NCBI GenBank assembly: GCA_016713035.1 | Contig: JADJPW010000007.1 | Span: forward strand, 186,001-250,000 | Direction: 5' to 3' | DNA length: 64,000 nucleotides | Source of the DNA: Verrucomicrobiaceae bacterium | GTDB taxonomy: Bacteria > Verrucomicrobiota > Verrucomicrobiia > Verrucomicrobiales > Verrucomicrobiaceae | In this document: positions 1 through 8,698 of the stretch, one piece after another | How positions within the stretch are numbered: the first letter of the stretch is position 1 | Layout: every line of letters begins with the position of its first letter | Notes under the pieces: generated by a model | Told to the model about the DNA's origin: nothing | Seen by the model: only the letters and a program-made list of their open reading frames with translations | Databases searched by the model: none | Made by a program: the position numbers and the translations under genes

Positions 1-1
1 G

Positions 2-424
2 CTCGGCTTTCAGCTCACGCAGCGCTACGGACCCGGAGCGGCCTTCGTCTCTGCGGGCGGCTACCATCACCACATCGGCCTGAACACCTGGGAAAGCCGT
101 GGTGGCAAAGCCCCGCCGCCCGGCAACACCGGTCTCTACCACGCCGCCATCCTCTACCCGGACCGCGCATCACTCGCCGATGCCCTGCGCCGCCTCATCG
201 AGCATCAAATCCCGCTCGATGGAGCCGCCGATCACGGCGTCAGCGAAGCCCTCTACCTCCAAGACCCCGACGGCAACGGCCTCGAACTTTATGTGGACCG
301 CGATCCCGCCGACTGGCCGCGTAACTCAAAAGGTGAACTCGAAATGACCACTGGGCCGCTCAATCTGGAGGCGCTGGCCCTTGTAGGTATCAGCGGTAGA
401 TCACTTCAGACGAGTGGCGAGTAG
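2..424 (+). CDS. VOC-family (CatE-like) dioxygenase, C-terminal part
   Basis: The gene enters from the left edge, so its start is missing; the frame runs from base 2 to a TAG at 422-424. The visible 140 residues carry the motif GYHHHIGLNTW and, further on, YLQDPDGNGLELYVDR. This combination is typical of the second half of CatE-type catechol-2,3-dioxygenase or glyoxalase-fold proteins of the VOC superfamily. The His in the first motif and the Glu in GLELY are the expected metal ligands. The family opens or rearranges small aromatic or carbonyl substrates in the cytosol; the substrate cannot be told here. The next gene is convergent. Confidence 0.8.
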   Translation, partial: LGFQLTQRYGPGAAFVSAGGYHHHIGLNTWESRGGKAPPPGNTGLYHAAILYPDRASLADALRRLIEHQIPLDGAADHGVSEALYLQDPDGNGLELYVDRDPADWPRNSKGELEMTTGPLNLEALALVGISGRSLQTSGE

Positions 425-453
425 GATAGGGCTGCGTTTAAATCAAAAGGGCC

Positions 454-1551
454 TCATTTCGCGGCGATGATGGCGGTGCCGGTGGCATCGCAGATGCGGA
501 GCTGGAATTCCCACTCGACGGTCCAGGACTCGGTTTGCTCGTTTTGGCAGCATTTCACCAGTAGGGTGTTTTTGCCCTTCTTGAGCTGACAGGGCAACTT
601 GTATTGATCGAGCTTGGCACCACGGTGGTACTCATCACGGGCGAAGAGGAGCTCACCATTGAGCCAGACTTTCCAGCCGTTTTTGCAGCCGATGCGGATT
701 TCTGCGGCGCGGTCTTCGCTGCTCATGAAATCCGTCGCGGCATAGCCTACGGCGCTCTTTTCCATGCCAAAGGGCTTGTTGAAGTCGATCTTGCCGTACT
801 CGTCCTTGCTGGTGAAGTCGATCCACTTGGCCGGTTTGCTTTTGCCTTCGTAGCTGGCGTCGTATTTCAGCTCCTTTTCCGGCGGATACACGGTGTCATA
901 ACCAGCACGGTCCGCGTTGCTGAAGGCGGCGATGAGCTTCCAGTTCATCAAAAAGCCGAAGTGGGCTGGTAGATCGACTTTTTCACCGAGATCGCGGAGT
1001 TTTTTGCTCAGGTCTTTGATCTGGTCTTCATCGCGTGCGGCCTTCAGGGCCTTGGAATACATCTCTGCGGCGAGTTTTTTGTCACTAAGGGCTTCTCCAG
1101 CCGCGATGAGCTTTTTCACGGGATGGCGGCGCAGCTCGGAGCTCACATCTTCCAGCAGCATGGGCGTGAGTTTTTCTGCCTCCGCCGCATCGGCACGCTG
1201 GATGAGGTCAAAGGCCAGTGTGCGGGCTCCGGGGCTGTTTTTGGTGTCCTTCAAAAAAGTCACCAGCACGCCGACATCGAGTTTCTTGGCCTCCAGCGCT
1301 CGATCCGCGATGACGCCGACGGCTGCACGCAGCCAGTTTTCCGCCAATGGATTGGCGCCATTCATCCCAGCGAGCACGCTGGGTAGATCGGCGGAATCAG
1401 CTTTCACGATGTCCTGCCAAGCTTTTGCAGCAGCTTCATTTCCCTGACCTTCACGCTGCACCGCACGGATGGCGTCGATGGAAGATGGAAGCTCCGCGCT
1501 GTGGGCAGATGCAGCGGATGCGATGATGAAGAGGGCGAGGAGCGGTTTCAT
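454..1551 (-). CDS. Secreted protein of unknown function
   Basis: This is a 365-residue protein starting with a clear signal peptide (hydrophobic stretch ending in ASAHSA), so it is probably exported. Residues 30-200 are Ala/Leu/Lys-rich and look helical, like HEAT-type repeats. The last 110 residues are different, with a WKVWLNGE motif and a beta-rich pattern seen at the C-terminus of many planctomycete and verrucomicrobial secreted proteins. I recognise no catalytic motif. It lies 57 bp downstream of the RecQ-like helicase on the same strand, but nothing links the two functionally. Confidence 0.7.
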   Translation of the reverse strand: MKPLLALFIIASAASAHSAELPSSIDAIRAVQREGQGNEAAAKAWQDIVKADSADLPSVLAGMNGANPLAENWLRAAVGVIADRALEAKKLDVGVLVTFLKDTKNSPGARTLAFDLIQRADAAEAEKLTPMLLEDVSSELRRHPVKKLIAAGEALSDKKLAAEMYSKALKAARDEDQIKDLSKKLRDLGEKVDLPAHFGFLMNWKLIAAFSNADRAGYDTVYPPEKELKYDASYEGKSKPAKWIDFTSKDEYGKIDFNKPFGMEKSAVGYAATDFMSSEDRAAEIRIGCKNGWKVWLNGELLFARDEYHRGAKLDQYKLPCQLKKGKNTLLVKCCQNEQTESWTVEWEFQLRICDATGTAIIAAK

Positions 1552-1608
1552 GGAGGGAGCATGGAAGCAGTGAATGCGGGGGATAACAAGCCGACAGCGA
1601 GCACACTT

Positions 1609-3555
1609 TCACCGGCCCATGGATTCTGTCTGCGCTAGCACATCGGCAAAGGGGATGCGCTCTAGCAGCCCAAAGCTGTCATGCCTGCCGAGGCGTTCGC
1701 GACTGGTAGCGGGACTGGTGAGGCCACAGAGGAAGCGGGCGAGCTGCCGTGCGGTGCGCAGGGAGGCGTGGCGCTCATTTTGTAGCTCGCGGATGGCGGC
1801 GACGTGCTCGGTGGTGATGGGTGGCGCGGGGCTTTGCGGGATTTCACGCGGTGCGTCGGCTTGCTGGCCTTTTTCGCGCTCTTTGCAGCTCGTGCAGATG
1901 CCACAGTCCTCTGGCATTTCTTCGCCGAAGTAGTGGAGCAGCCATTTTGTGAGGCAGCCACGATGCTGGGCAAACTCCAGCACCTGATGCAGCCGCTCCA
2001 CATCGCGCCGCTCGCGGTCGGCGAAGAGGTTTTGCATCTTCAGCGTGAGCTCTTTGGCGTCGCGGCGGTGGGCATCTTCGGCCAGGCGGTACTTCTGGCG
2101 GCTGCCGCTCGGTTTCATCTCGATGTCACCACTTTCCTGGAGCCAGGTGAGTGCTTTGAGGATGCGCTCGCGTGGTTCCTCCAGCGCAGCGGCGGCTTCG
2201 TCTGGATTGAGGGTGATCCACTTCGTGCCGCGCTTCCCCGCGCCGAAAAGGCGGCGCAAAAAGGCCTGCCGCTCCGCTTTATGGCCGCTGAGGATGCGCT
2301 GCTCCGGCTGGAGAAAGCGGAACTGGTAGCTGGCGTAAAAGGAGCCGAGTGGGCGCAGCACACCATCGAGCTCCAGATTCGTGATGACTGTCTCGATGAC
2401 CAGCGGGCGGATGTCGGTGGCGTGTGAGAGATCGTACATCGACACATCGAACTCCGTGCCACTGAGGAGCAGGTGATCGAGCAGTTGGCGGATGGCCTGT
2501 GGCGTGGGTGTGTCACCAAAGGTGAAATTTTCCAGCGTGATGCAGTCATCTGCACAGGCGAGCAGCTCGCAGGCGGAGGTTTTGCCATCGCGTCCGGCGC
2601 GGCCTGTTTCCTGGGCGTAGTTTTCCAGCGTCTTGGGCAGGTTGTAATGATAAACGGCGCGGGTGTCTGCCTTGTCGATGCCCATGCCAAAGGCGATGGT
2701 CGCGACGATGACATCCGTCTTTCCGCTCATGAAGGCATCCTGCGCCGCGTGGCGATGCTCGTCTGCGAGGCCAGCGTGATAGGCGAGCGCATTGACACCG
2801 CTCTTCTGCAAATGCGTGGCGACGTGCTCGGCGGTGTTTTGCAGCGTCACATAGACGATGGAGGGCACCTTGCGCTTCAGCAGCAGCGCGGTGAGTTTTG
2901 GCAACCGCTGCGCCGCTGTGCAGGGCGTGACGCGATAATGCAGATTCGCCCTGCGGAAGGAGGTCTGCACATGATCCGCCTGTGCGATGGAAAATGCCGT
3001 GCGGATGTCTGCCGCCACGGAGGGAGTCGCGGTGGCGGTGAGGGCCAAAACAGGCCTGATGCCCAGCTCGCGGGCCACATGGGCCAAGCGCAGGTATTCC
3101 GGCCGGAAATTATGCCCCCACTCGGAGATGCAGTGCGCTTCATCGACCGCCATCATCGAAATGCGCAGGCGTTTGAGCCGCTCGACGAAGTTTTCATTCA
3201 TGAGCCGCTCCGGGGCGATGTAGAGCAGCTTCAGCGTGCCATTGCGCATGCCATCAAAGACCTCCGCAGCCTCATCCTGGCTCAAAGAGGAATCCAGCCG
3301 TGCAGCGGCGATGCCGCGTGCCTTCAGCGCCTGCACTTGGTCCTTCATCAGAGCGATGAGTGGTGAGATGACCAGCGTCACACCATCCATGAGCAGTGCG
3401 GGAAGCTGATAGCAGAGTGATTTTCCAGCGCTTGTCGGGAACAGCGCCAGCGCACTGCGCCCGGCTAGCAGAGCCTCCATGACCTGCTGCTGCCCAGGGC
3501 GGAAATCCGCATGACCAAAATACTGGCGGAGGGTGGCGTGGAGGTCGTGTGGCAT
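1609..3555 (-). CDS. recQ: RecQ-like ATP-dependent DNA helicase
   Basis: This 648-residue superfamily 2 helicase unwinds DNA during recombination and repair. The Walker A motif reads PTSAGKS (residues 40-46, a variant of the usual PTGGGKS). The Walker B box is DEAH (138-141), followed by the RecQ hallmark HCISEWGHNFRPEY. Motif VI reads QETGRAGRDG. A RecQ-Ct zinc cluster is visible as CGICTSC near the C-terminus. I see no clear HRDC domain, so this is a shorter RecQ type than E. coli RecQ. The start is the first ATG of the frame and has no competing upstream start. Confidence 0.92.
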   Translation of the reverse strand: MPHDLHATLRQYFGHADFRPGQQQVMEALLAGRSALALFPTSAGKSLCYQLPALLMDGVTLVISPLIALMKDQVQALKARGIAAARLDSSLSQDEAAEVFDGMRNGTLKLLYIAPERLMNENFVERLKRLRISMMAVDEAHCISEWGHNFRPEYLRLAHVARELGIRPVLALTATATPSVAADIRTAFSIAQADHVQTSFRRANLHYRVTPCTAAQRLPKLTALLLKRKVPSIVYVTLQNTAEHVATHLQKSGVNALAYHAGLADEHRHAAQDAFMSGKTDVIVATIAFGMGIDKADTRAVYHYNLPKTLENYAQETGRAGRDGKTSACELLACADDCITLENFTFGDTPTPQAIRQLLDHLLLSGTEFDVSMYDLSHATDIRPLVIETVITNLELDGVLRPLGSFYASYQFRFLQPEQRILSGHKAERQAFLRRLFGAGKRGTKWITLNPDEAAAALEEPRERILKALTWLQESGDIEMKPSGSRQKYRLAEDAHRRDAKELTLKMQNLFADRERRDVERLHQVLEFAQHRGCLTKWLLHYFGEEMPEDCGICTSCKEREKGQQADAPREIPQSPAPPITTEHVAAIRELQNERHASLRTARQLARFLCGLTSPATSRERLGRHDSFGLLERIPFADVLAQTESMGR

Positions 3556-3635
3556 GTGTGTGCAGATAGTGGACCGCCTACTCCCACACGCAAGAAACGC
3601 CGTGCAGCCTGCATGAATCTGCCCATGTCACGAGC

Positions 3636-4007
3636 ATGACCATTGCCCGCCTGGAATCCATCGCATCACGCATCGTGCGGGATACGCTCACGAGTCTGCC
3701 GCCTGTGATCCGGCAGGAGGCGGATGCATGCCGCATCGACCTGGTGGACATGGCGGAGGCACTCGATGCCGAAGACGACCTCGATCCAGATCTGCTCGGC
3801 CTCTTTGAGGGGAATGCACGCTGCGATCCCCTGCCTGCCGCGCCAAATGAGATGCCGCGCATCCGCCTTTTCCTCGATAACTTATGGGACGAAAGCGAGG
3901 GCCACCTGGAAACCTTTCGCGAAGAGGTGCGCATCACTCTGCTGCATGAGCTAGGGCACTATCTCGGGCTCGATGAGGCACAAGTCGCGGCGCTGGGGCT
4001 TGCTTGA
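3636..4007 (+). CDS. Small zincin-type metallopeptidase
   Basis: This is a 123-residue cytosolic protein without a signal peptide. Near its C-terminus it carries HELGHYLGLDE, an HExxH zinc motif with a following acidic ligand. Length and motif position fit the Zincin_1 (PF06262, formerly DUF1025) family. The family is presumed proteolytic, but no substrate is known. It sits 80 bp from the divergent helicase and directly ahead of the small lipoprotein gene on the same strand. Confidence 0.8.
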   Translation: MTIARLESIASRIVRDTLTSLPPVIRQEADACRIDLVDMAEALDAEDDLDPDLLGLFEGNARCDPLPAAPNEMPRIRLFLDNLWDESEGHLETFREEVRITLLHELGHYLGLDEAQVAALGLA

Positions 4008-4033
4008 GCGGGCTTGCGCTTCACCTTCATGGC

Positions 4034-4411
4034 ATGAGACACGCTGCTGCCGTCCTCCTCACTCTCCTACTCCTCACCGCATGTGAAAAACCGCCTGCTG
4101 AGGTCGCCTTCACCGATGCGAACATCGAGATGCTCGATGACGGTAAAACTGCCCGCTACAAATCACGTCCCTACACCGGCATGATCCGCCGCACACACAG
4201 CAACGGCAAAGCTGCTGGCGAATACCCCTACATCAACGGCAAGATGCATGGAGTGATGAAGGAATGGTGGGACAACGGCCAACCCAGCGCGGAAACGAAT
4301 TTCGCCAACGGCCAGCGCCACGGCCTGAACCGCTACTGGGACATGAAGGGCAAGCTCACCAAAGAGCAAATGTACGATCACGACGTCTCCGTGAGTGAAA
4401 AACACTTCTAA
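4034..4411 (+). CDS. Lipoprotein with MORN-like repeats (YwqK-type)
   Basis: I choose the ATG at 4034 because it gives a clean lipoprotein signal (RHAAAVLLTLLLLTAC) with Cys as the first mature residue. The 125-residue product then has repeated segments of the form YINGKMHGVMKEWWDNG and FANGQRHGLNRYWDMKG. These match the 'toxin-antitoxin YwqK-like' MORN-variant repeats found in many bacterial lipoproteins. The role is unknown, probably structural or membrane-associated. Confidence 0.7.
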   Translation: MRHAAAVLLTLLLLTACEKPPAEVAFTDANIEMLDDGKTARYKSRPYTGMIRRTHSNGKAAGEYPYINGKMHGVMKEWWDNGQPSAETNFANGQRHGLNRYWDMKGKLTKEQMYDHDVSVSEKHF

Positions 4412-4435
4412 CCCAGCGCAGCTCCACCTTCCCTC

Positions 4436-5128
4436 ATGGCCCCCATCATTGCCCTACTCGTCATCGCGCTCATTTCACTGCTCGCGGTGCGTGTAGGCTC
4501 CACCGCGCTGATGATGACGGGACTGAGCTGGGATACGGCCAGCTTTCAGAGCTACTCCGCATTCTTCGGCGTCGGATTCACCACCAAGGAGGCCGAGATG
4601 GTGGTCAATCACCCCGTGCGCCGCCGCATCATCCGTGATCTCATTCTCGCGGGCAACATCGGCCTCACCTCCGCGCTAGCCACTCTCATCGTCACGCTGG
4701 TGCAAAGTGGCTCTCAGGGCGATACACTCCAGATGCTGGCGTGGCTGATCGGTGGCCTGCTAGCTCTCTATCTCATCGCACGCATGGGCTGGGTGCAGAA
4801 GGCGCTCGATCACGTCATCCGCCACACCCTCGAGCGTGCGGGCATCGTGCGGGTGCTCGATTACGAGCTGCTGCTGCGCATCCAGCACGGCTATGTCGTC
4901 TCCGAGATCGAGGTGCTGCCAGACACCTGCCTCGCCGGCCGCATGCTCAGTGAGACACGCCCCTGGGATAAAGGTGTCGTCATCCTCGCGATCAAGCGTG
5001 AAGGGCAGACTCGGCATGGCATCCCTGGTCGTGAGGACATGATCCTCCCCGGCGATGTACTTACTGCCTACGGCAAAGAGGACCATCTCCGCGCCATGAC
5101 GGAATGTAGGACCAAAAAAGAGGCGTGA
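4436..5128 (+). CDS. Membrane protein with RCK_C (TrkA-C) domain
   Basis: The 230-residue product has three hydrophobic segments (about residues 3-25, 70-90 and 98-118). A soluble C-terminal part from about residue 155 contains EIEVLPDTCLAGRMLSE and MILPGDVLTAYGKEDHLRAM, the pattern of a TrkA-C/RCK_C ligand-binding domain. Such domains gate ion channels or transporters in response to small ligands. No ion-selectivity filter is present, so the transport role is inferred only. The gene starts 24 bp after the lipoprotein and may share its transcript. Confidence 0.65.
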   Translation: MAPIIALLVIALISLLAVRVGSTALMMTGLSWDTASFQSYSAFFGVGFTTKEAEMVVNHPVRRRIIRDLILAGNIGLTSALATLIVTLVQSGSQGDTLQMLAWLIGGLLALYLIARMGWVQKALDHVIRHTLERAGIVRVLDYELLLRIQHGYVVSEIEVLPDTCLAGRMLSETRPWDKGVVILAIKREGQTRHGIPGREDMILPGDVLTAYGKEDHLRAMTECRTKKEA

Positions 5129-5159
5129 GATGCTGCCGGTGCAGCTCGTTCTCCGCCGC

Positions 5160-7172
5160 ATGTCTCGCTTTTTCGCCCTCTGCCTCGCACTCACTTCATC
5201 GCTGCTCGCTGCCGAGCGGCCAAACGTCGTCATCATCCTCAGTGACGATCTCGGCTGGGGCAGTGTGGGCTGCTACGGTGCCGACCCAGCGCTCGTCAGC
5301 ACGCCAAACATCGACCGCCTCGCCAAAGAGGGCCGCCGCTTCACGGATGCGAACACGACCTCCTCCGTCTGCTCACCCACACGCTACGCACTCATGACGG
5401 GTCGCTACTGCTGGCGCACCTCCTTGATCAGCGAGGTGCTGGGCACCACCGCGCCACTGCACATCGAGACCACGCGACTCACCATAGCCTCCCTGCTCAA
5501 AAACCAGGGCTACACCAGCGCCGCCATCGGCAAGTGGCATCTCGGCTACGGCACCGCAGAGAAGTGTGATTACACCCAGGAGCTCAAGCCCGGCCCACTG
5601 GAAATCGGCTTCGATTACCACTTCGGCGTCCCGGCCAATCACGGTGATCTCAGCGGCGTCTATGTCGAGGATCACTGGGTTTATGGCTTGGACAAACAAA
5701 GCCCCTCCTCGCCTAGCCCGCCTTACATCACCATGGGCCAACAAAAGGGCAAAAGCGTCAAAACACTCGATCTCAATGCCCCCAAGCGAGTCGATGAAAA
5801 CGTCATGGAAACCCTCACCGACAAGCTGGTGGATTGGATCGGCCAACAGAGCACGGAGAAGCCCTTTTTCGTCTATTTCACCCCCGTCGCCGTGCACAAT
5901 CCCATCACGCCTTCCAAGCAAGCAGCGGGCAAAAGCAAAGGCGGGCCGTTTTGTGACTTCATCGGCGATTTAGACCTCAGTGTCGGCCGTGTACTCGATG
6001 CGCTCGATCAACGAGGCCTCACGCAAAACACCCTCGTCCTCTTCAGCAGCGACAACGGCGGCGTGAACAAGCCAGAGAACGCCAACCTCGTGCAAACCGA
6101 TGCGCAGAAAGCCGGATTGAAGCCCGTGGGCCCCTTCCGTGGTGGGAAGCATGATGTGTGGGAGGGCGGCTTCCGCGTGCCCTACCTCATCCGCTGGCCC
6201 GGCCACATCCCCGCAGGCACCATCTGCGATGAGACCATCAGCATCGTCGATACACTCGCCAGCATCGCCGCTATCACTGGTGCATCCTTGCCAAAAGCCA
6301 GCGAAGCCGCCGAAGACAGCCATGATGTCTCCAAGGCCTGGCTCGCAGCCCCGCATCCCACACCCATCCGCCCCGATGTCATCGTCCACAGCGCCGATGG
6401 CAACTTCGCCATCCGCAAAGGCAGCCACAAATGGATCGAAGGCATCCCCGCAGATGACATACGGCCCGCAGCCAAAAAAGCCCACGCCATCCAGTTCAAA
6501 CCCCAGCTCTACGACCTGCAAAAAGACATCGCCGAAGCGACCGAAATCTCCGCCCAGCATCCCGCCATCGCCCAAGAGCTCGCCACCCTGCTCCAGCGCT
6601 ATCGCGACGGCGGCTACAGCCGCGAGATGCCACCAGCCGACGTGAAGCCCAAGCCACGCATCCCCGAGCTCCCACCACTCGCCCACGCCGAGCCCATCGA
6701 CATCAGCTCCTACAAAGGCAAAGGCTGGACTCCCCGCGAAGGAGCCCTATTTGGCAAAGCAGACACCAAAGGAGCCACCCTCACCGTCCCTACCACCTTC
6801 ACAGACGGCGTGATCGAGTTCCAGATCCTCCTCGGCGACGCCGATCGGCACTCCTTGCGCATCCACACCGCAGGAAATGCCCACAGCTTCCGCATCGTGC
6901 TCTCACACGCTCAGCTCGACATCGCCATCAATCCGCCCGCCAAAGACCAAGACACCATCCAGCTCGCCAAACAGCGAGTGAAGTTCAAATCCAGCGACTG
7001 GCAGACCTTGCGCCTCACCTTCCACGGCGAAGAACTCACCGCCCAATTTGTCGGCACAACGCTAAAAGCCAAGCACCCCATCCTCGCCGCCGCCAAAGCC
7101 CAGCTCAACTTCATCGCCTTCGAAGGCGAAGTCGGCCTGCGAAACGCCCGCATCAGCCCCTCAGCTCCCTGA
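5160..7172 (+). CDS. Secreted sulfatase with extra C-terminal domain
   Basis: The ATG at 5160 gives a signal peptide (SRFFALCLALTSSLLAA), so I prefer it over the in-frame ATG 30 bp upstream. The 670-residue protein is a type I arylsulfatase. The metal-binding DD is at 29-30, and the formylglycine motif CSPTR starts at Cys71 in the context SSVCSPTRYALMTGRY. SDNGG and the GKWHLG motif follow. It should hydrolyse sulfate esters on polysaccharides after Cys-to-formylglycine maturation. The last 150 residues form an added beta-rich module of the concanavalin/LamG type, probably for substrate binding. The substrate is not determinable. Confidence 0.88.
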   Translation: MSRFFALCLALTSSLLAAERPNVVIILSDDLGWGSVGCYGADPALVSTPNIDRLAKEGRRFTDANTTSSVCSPTRYALMTGRYCWRTSLISEVLGTTAPLHIETTRLTIASLLKNQGYTSAAIGKWHLGYGTAEKCDYTQELKPGPLEIGFDYHFGVPANHGDLSGVYVEDHWVYGLDKQSPSSPSPPYITMGQQKGKSVKTLDLNAPKRVDENVMETLTDKLVDWIGQQSTEKPFFVYFTPVAVHNPITPSKQAAGKSKGGPFCDFIGDLDLSVGRVLDALDQRGLTQNTLVLFSSDNGGVNKPENANLVQTDAQKAGLKPVGPFRGGKHDVWEGGFRVPYLIRWPGHIPAGTICDETISIVDTLASIAAITGASLPKASEAAEDSHDVSKAWLAAPHPTPIRPDVIVHSADGNFAIRKGSHKWIEGIPADDIRPAAKKAHAIQFKPQLYDLQKDIAEATEISAQHPAIAQELATLLQRYRDGGYSREMPPADVKPKPRIPELPPLAHAEPIDISSYKGKGWTPREGALFGKADTKGATLTVPTTFTDGVIEFQILLGDADRHSLRIHTAGNAHSFRIVLSHAQLDIAINPPAKDQDTIQLAKQRVKFKSSDWQTLRLTFHGEELTAQFVGTTLKAKHPILAAAKAQLNFIAFEGEVGLRNARISPSAP

Positions 7173-7194
7173 TCCGATCTGCTCAGCTCGGATC
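7171..7194. terminator. Possible bidirectional hairpin between convergent genes
   Basis: GATCCGA at 7171-7177 pairs with TCGGATC at 7188-7194 across a 10-base loop. It overlaps both the sulfatase and the serpin stop codons. There is no U-tract, so a terminator role is only suggested by its position. Confidence 0.25.
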
Positions 7195-8439
7195 ACTCAC
7201 TCGACCGAAAAAGAGGCACGCACCACTCGCTGCATGCTGGATGGCAAAGAGGAACGGACGGTCGGCTTTGAGTTCGATGGGTTTTGGCTTCTCCATGGGT
7301 GCTGCTGACACAACCATCATCACCACTGCGGTCGCTGCGGCGGCCTCGGTGCCTTTTTCATCGAGTTCGATGAAGGTCTTGTGGAAGACCTCGGAGATGC
7401 AGAGGTAGTCGTCCGTCTTCTTGGGAGCCATCGCGTCGAAATCCGCACTTCCTGTCGGTTTGTCGAAAGCGGTCGTCATGCCCATCTTTTGCAACACCTC
7501 GCCCAGCGGCACCGTGGGCGGGGTGATCTTGAATTTCGGCAGATGCAGGATCACCTCGCGATACTCGGCTTTCGCGCAGGCCAGCAGCGTTTCCGGCGTT
7601 AACTTCTTCTCCACGGCTGACACGCCGTTGATGTCATCTGGCACGATGAGCAGGAAATGCAGGTCATTGCCCGCATACGGCAGCGTCACCGCTTGGAAGC
7701 CGCTTCCGTTCAAATACTGAATGTGCTGCTGTTTGCCCATCGTCGGCACTTGGATCGTCGATTTGGCTCCATTCGCGTGAAACGGCATCGGAGCCGTCGC
7801 CTGCTCGTTGAAGTCATCTGACCAAGCCGCTTTGAAATAGAGCGCATTCACCAAAACGAGCCGCGTATCCGCACTGAGGCCTCGTTGGGGGATCAAGTCG
7901 CGAATCCGCTTCTGCGTCTGCTTTTCCACCCAGCCATTGATCTCCCGCCGCGAACCATCGTGGTCCTTGATGAAGTTCATGAGCTCCATCGGTGCTCCAA
8001 AGTGGCTCTTCACGCCCGAAAGGAACGCTGGGCGGAATTCATAGCCCTTTTGGCCGAAAAGCCGATTCGCCACACTCAGCTTCAGCGCCTCCGCAGGCCC
8101 GCCATACTTCTTCGACTGCTCCACCTCCTTCGCCGAATTCTCCCGCGCCTCTTCCAAAGCCTTATTCAGCGCCGCAAACGACTCTCCGATCGCTGCTTTG
8201 TCCTTTGGCAAATGCAGCACCCGCGCCATCTCCTCCTGCGTCACACCACTCGCCCCGAGATACGTCATCCCCAGCGCCGACTGGATCGAGTACGGCGAAA
8301 GACACACATTCCCCTCCTTTGGCATCTGCCGGTGCAGATCGAGCCCGAGAGCATTGACGGCCTGAGCGGCCGTTTCAGGTGTGGCAGCGGAGGCAGAGAC
8401 GGCGAGTGACGACAACAGGGCGAAGGTGAGGCGCTTCAT
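7183..8439 (-). CDS. Secreted serpin (serine protease inhibitor)
   Basis: This is a 418-residue protein with a signal peptide and the full serpin fold signature: NVCLSPYSIQSALGM near the N-terminus, ANRLFGQKGYEF, LVNALYFKAAW, and FLFAIQHAASGACLFFGRV at the end. The reactive-centre loop lies around residues 363-382. Its hinge EKGTEAAAATA has the small residues needed for an inhibitory serpin. Counting Gly as P15 places Val-Ser at P1-P1', which suggests inhibition of elastase-like or similar small-residue proteases. It is convergent with the sulfatase gene. Confidence 0.9.
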   Translation of the reverse strand: MKRLTFALLSSLAVSASAATPETAAQAVNALGLDLHRQMPKEGNVCLSPYSIQSALGMTYLGASGVTQEEMARVLHLPKDKAAIGESFAALNKALEEARENSAKEVEQSKKYGGPAEALKLSVANRLFGQKGYEFRPAFLSGVKSHFGAPMELMNFIKDHDGSRREINGWVEKQTQKRIRDLIPQRGLSADTRLVLVNALYFKAAWSDDFNEQATAPMPFHANGAKSTIQVPTMGKQQHIQYLNGSGFQAVTLPYAGNDLHFLLIVPDDINGVSAVEKKLTPETLLACAKAEYREVILHLPKFKITPPTVPLGEVLQKMGMTTAFDKPTGSADFDAMAPKKTDDYLCISEVFHKTFIELDEKGTEAAAATAVVMMVVSAAPMEKPKPIELKADRPFLFAIQHAASGACLFFGRVSDPS

Positions 8440-8481
8440 GGCCTCATTTTGTCAGAACACGCGGGTGACGACCAGTTGATT

Positions 8482-8698
8482 CTAGACTGTGTTTGAAAAC
8501 CACCTGGGGCACTCGAATGTTGCGTCAGCACGGTAGCCATCTCGCTCCGACGAGATGAGCTGGACGCTTCTCAAAGCCCCCAGTTTACGAGTAAGCGGAA
8601 GCCAACATGCTCGTGAGAGTCGTTTGCTCATCTCGCGGAGCGAGATGGCCACTTTGCTTCGCCTGATCGAAGCTGGCACGTTTTCAGACACAGCCTAG
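8482..8698. mobile_element. MITE-like non-autonomous element
   Basis: The 217-bp interval is bounded by imperfect inverted ends: CTAGACTGTGTTTGAAAAC at 8482 and, reading inward from 8698, CTAGGCTGTGTCTGAAAAC. CTAG at both extremes looks like a 4-bp target duplication. Inside is a second inverted pair, CATCTCGCTCCGACGAGATGAG and a degenerate copy near 8627-8647. There is no credible reading frame. The right CTAG supplies the TAG stop of lysS. Confidence 0.6.
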
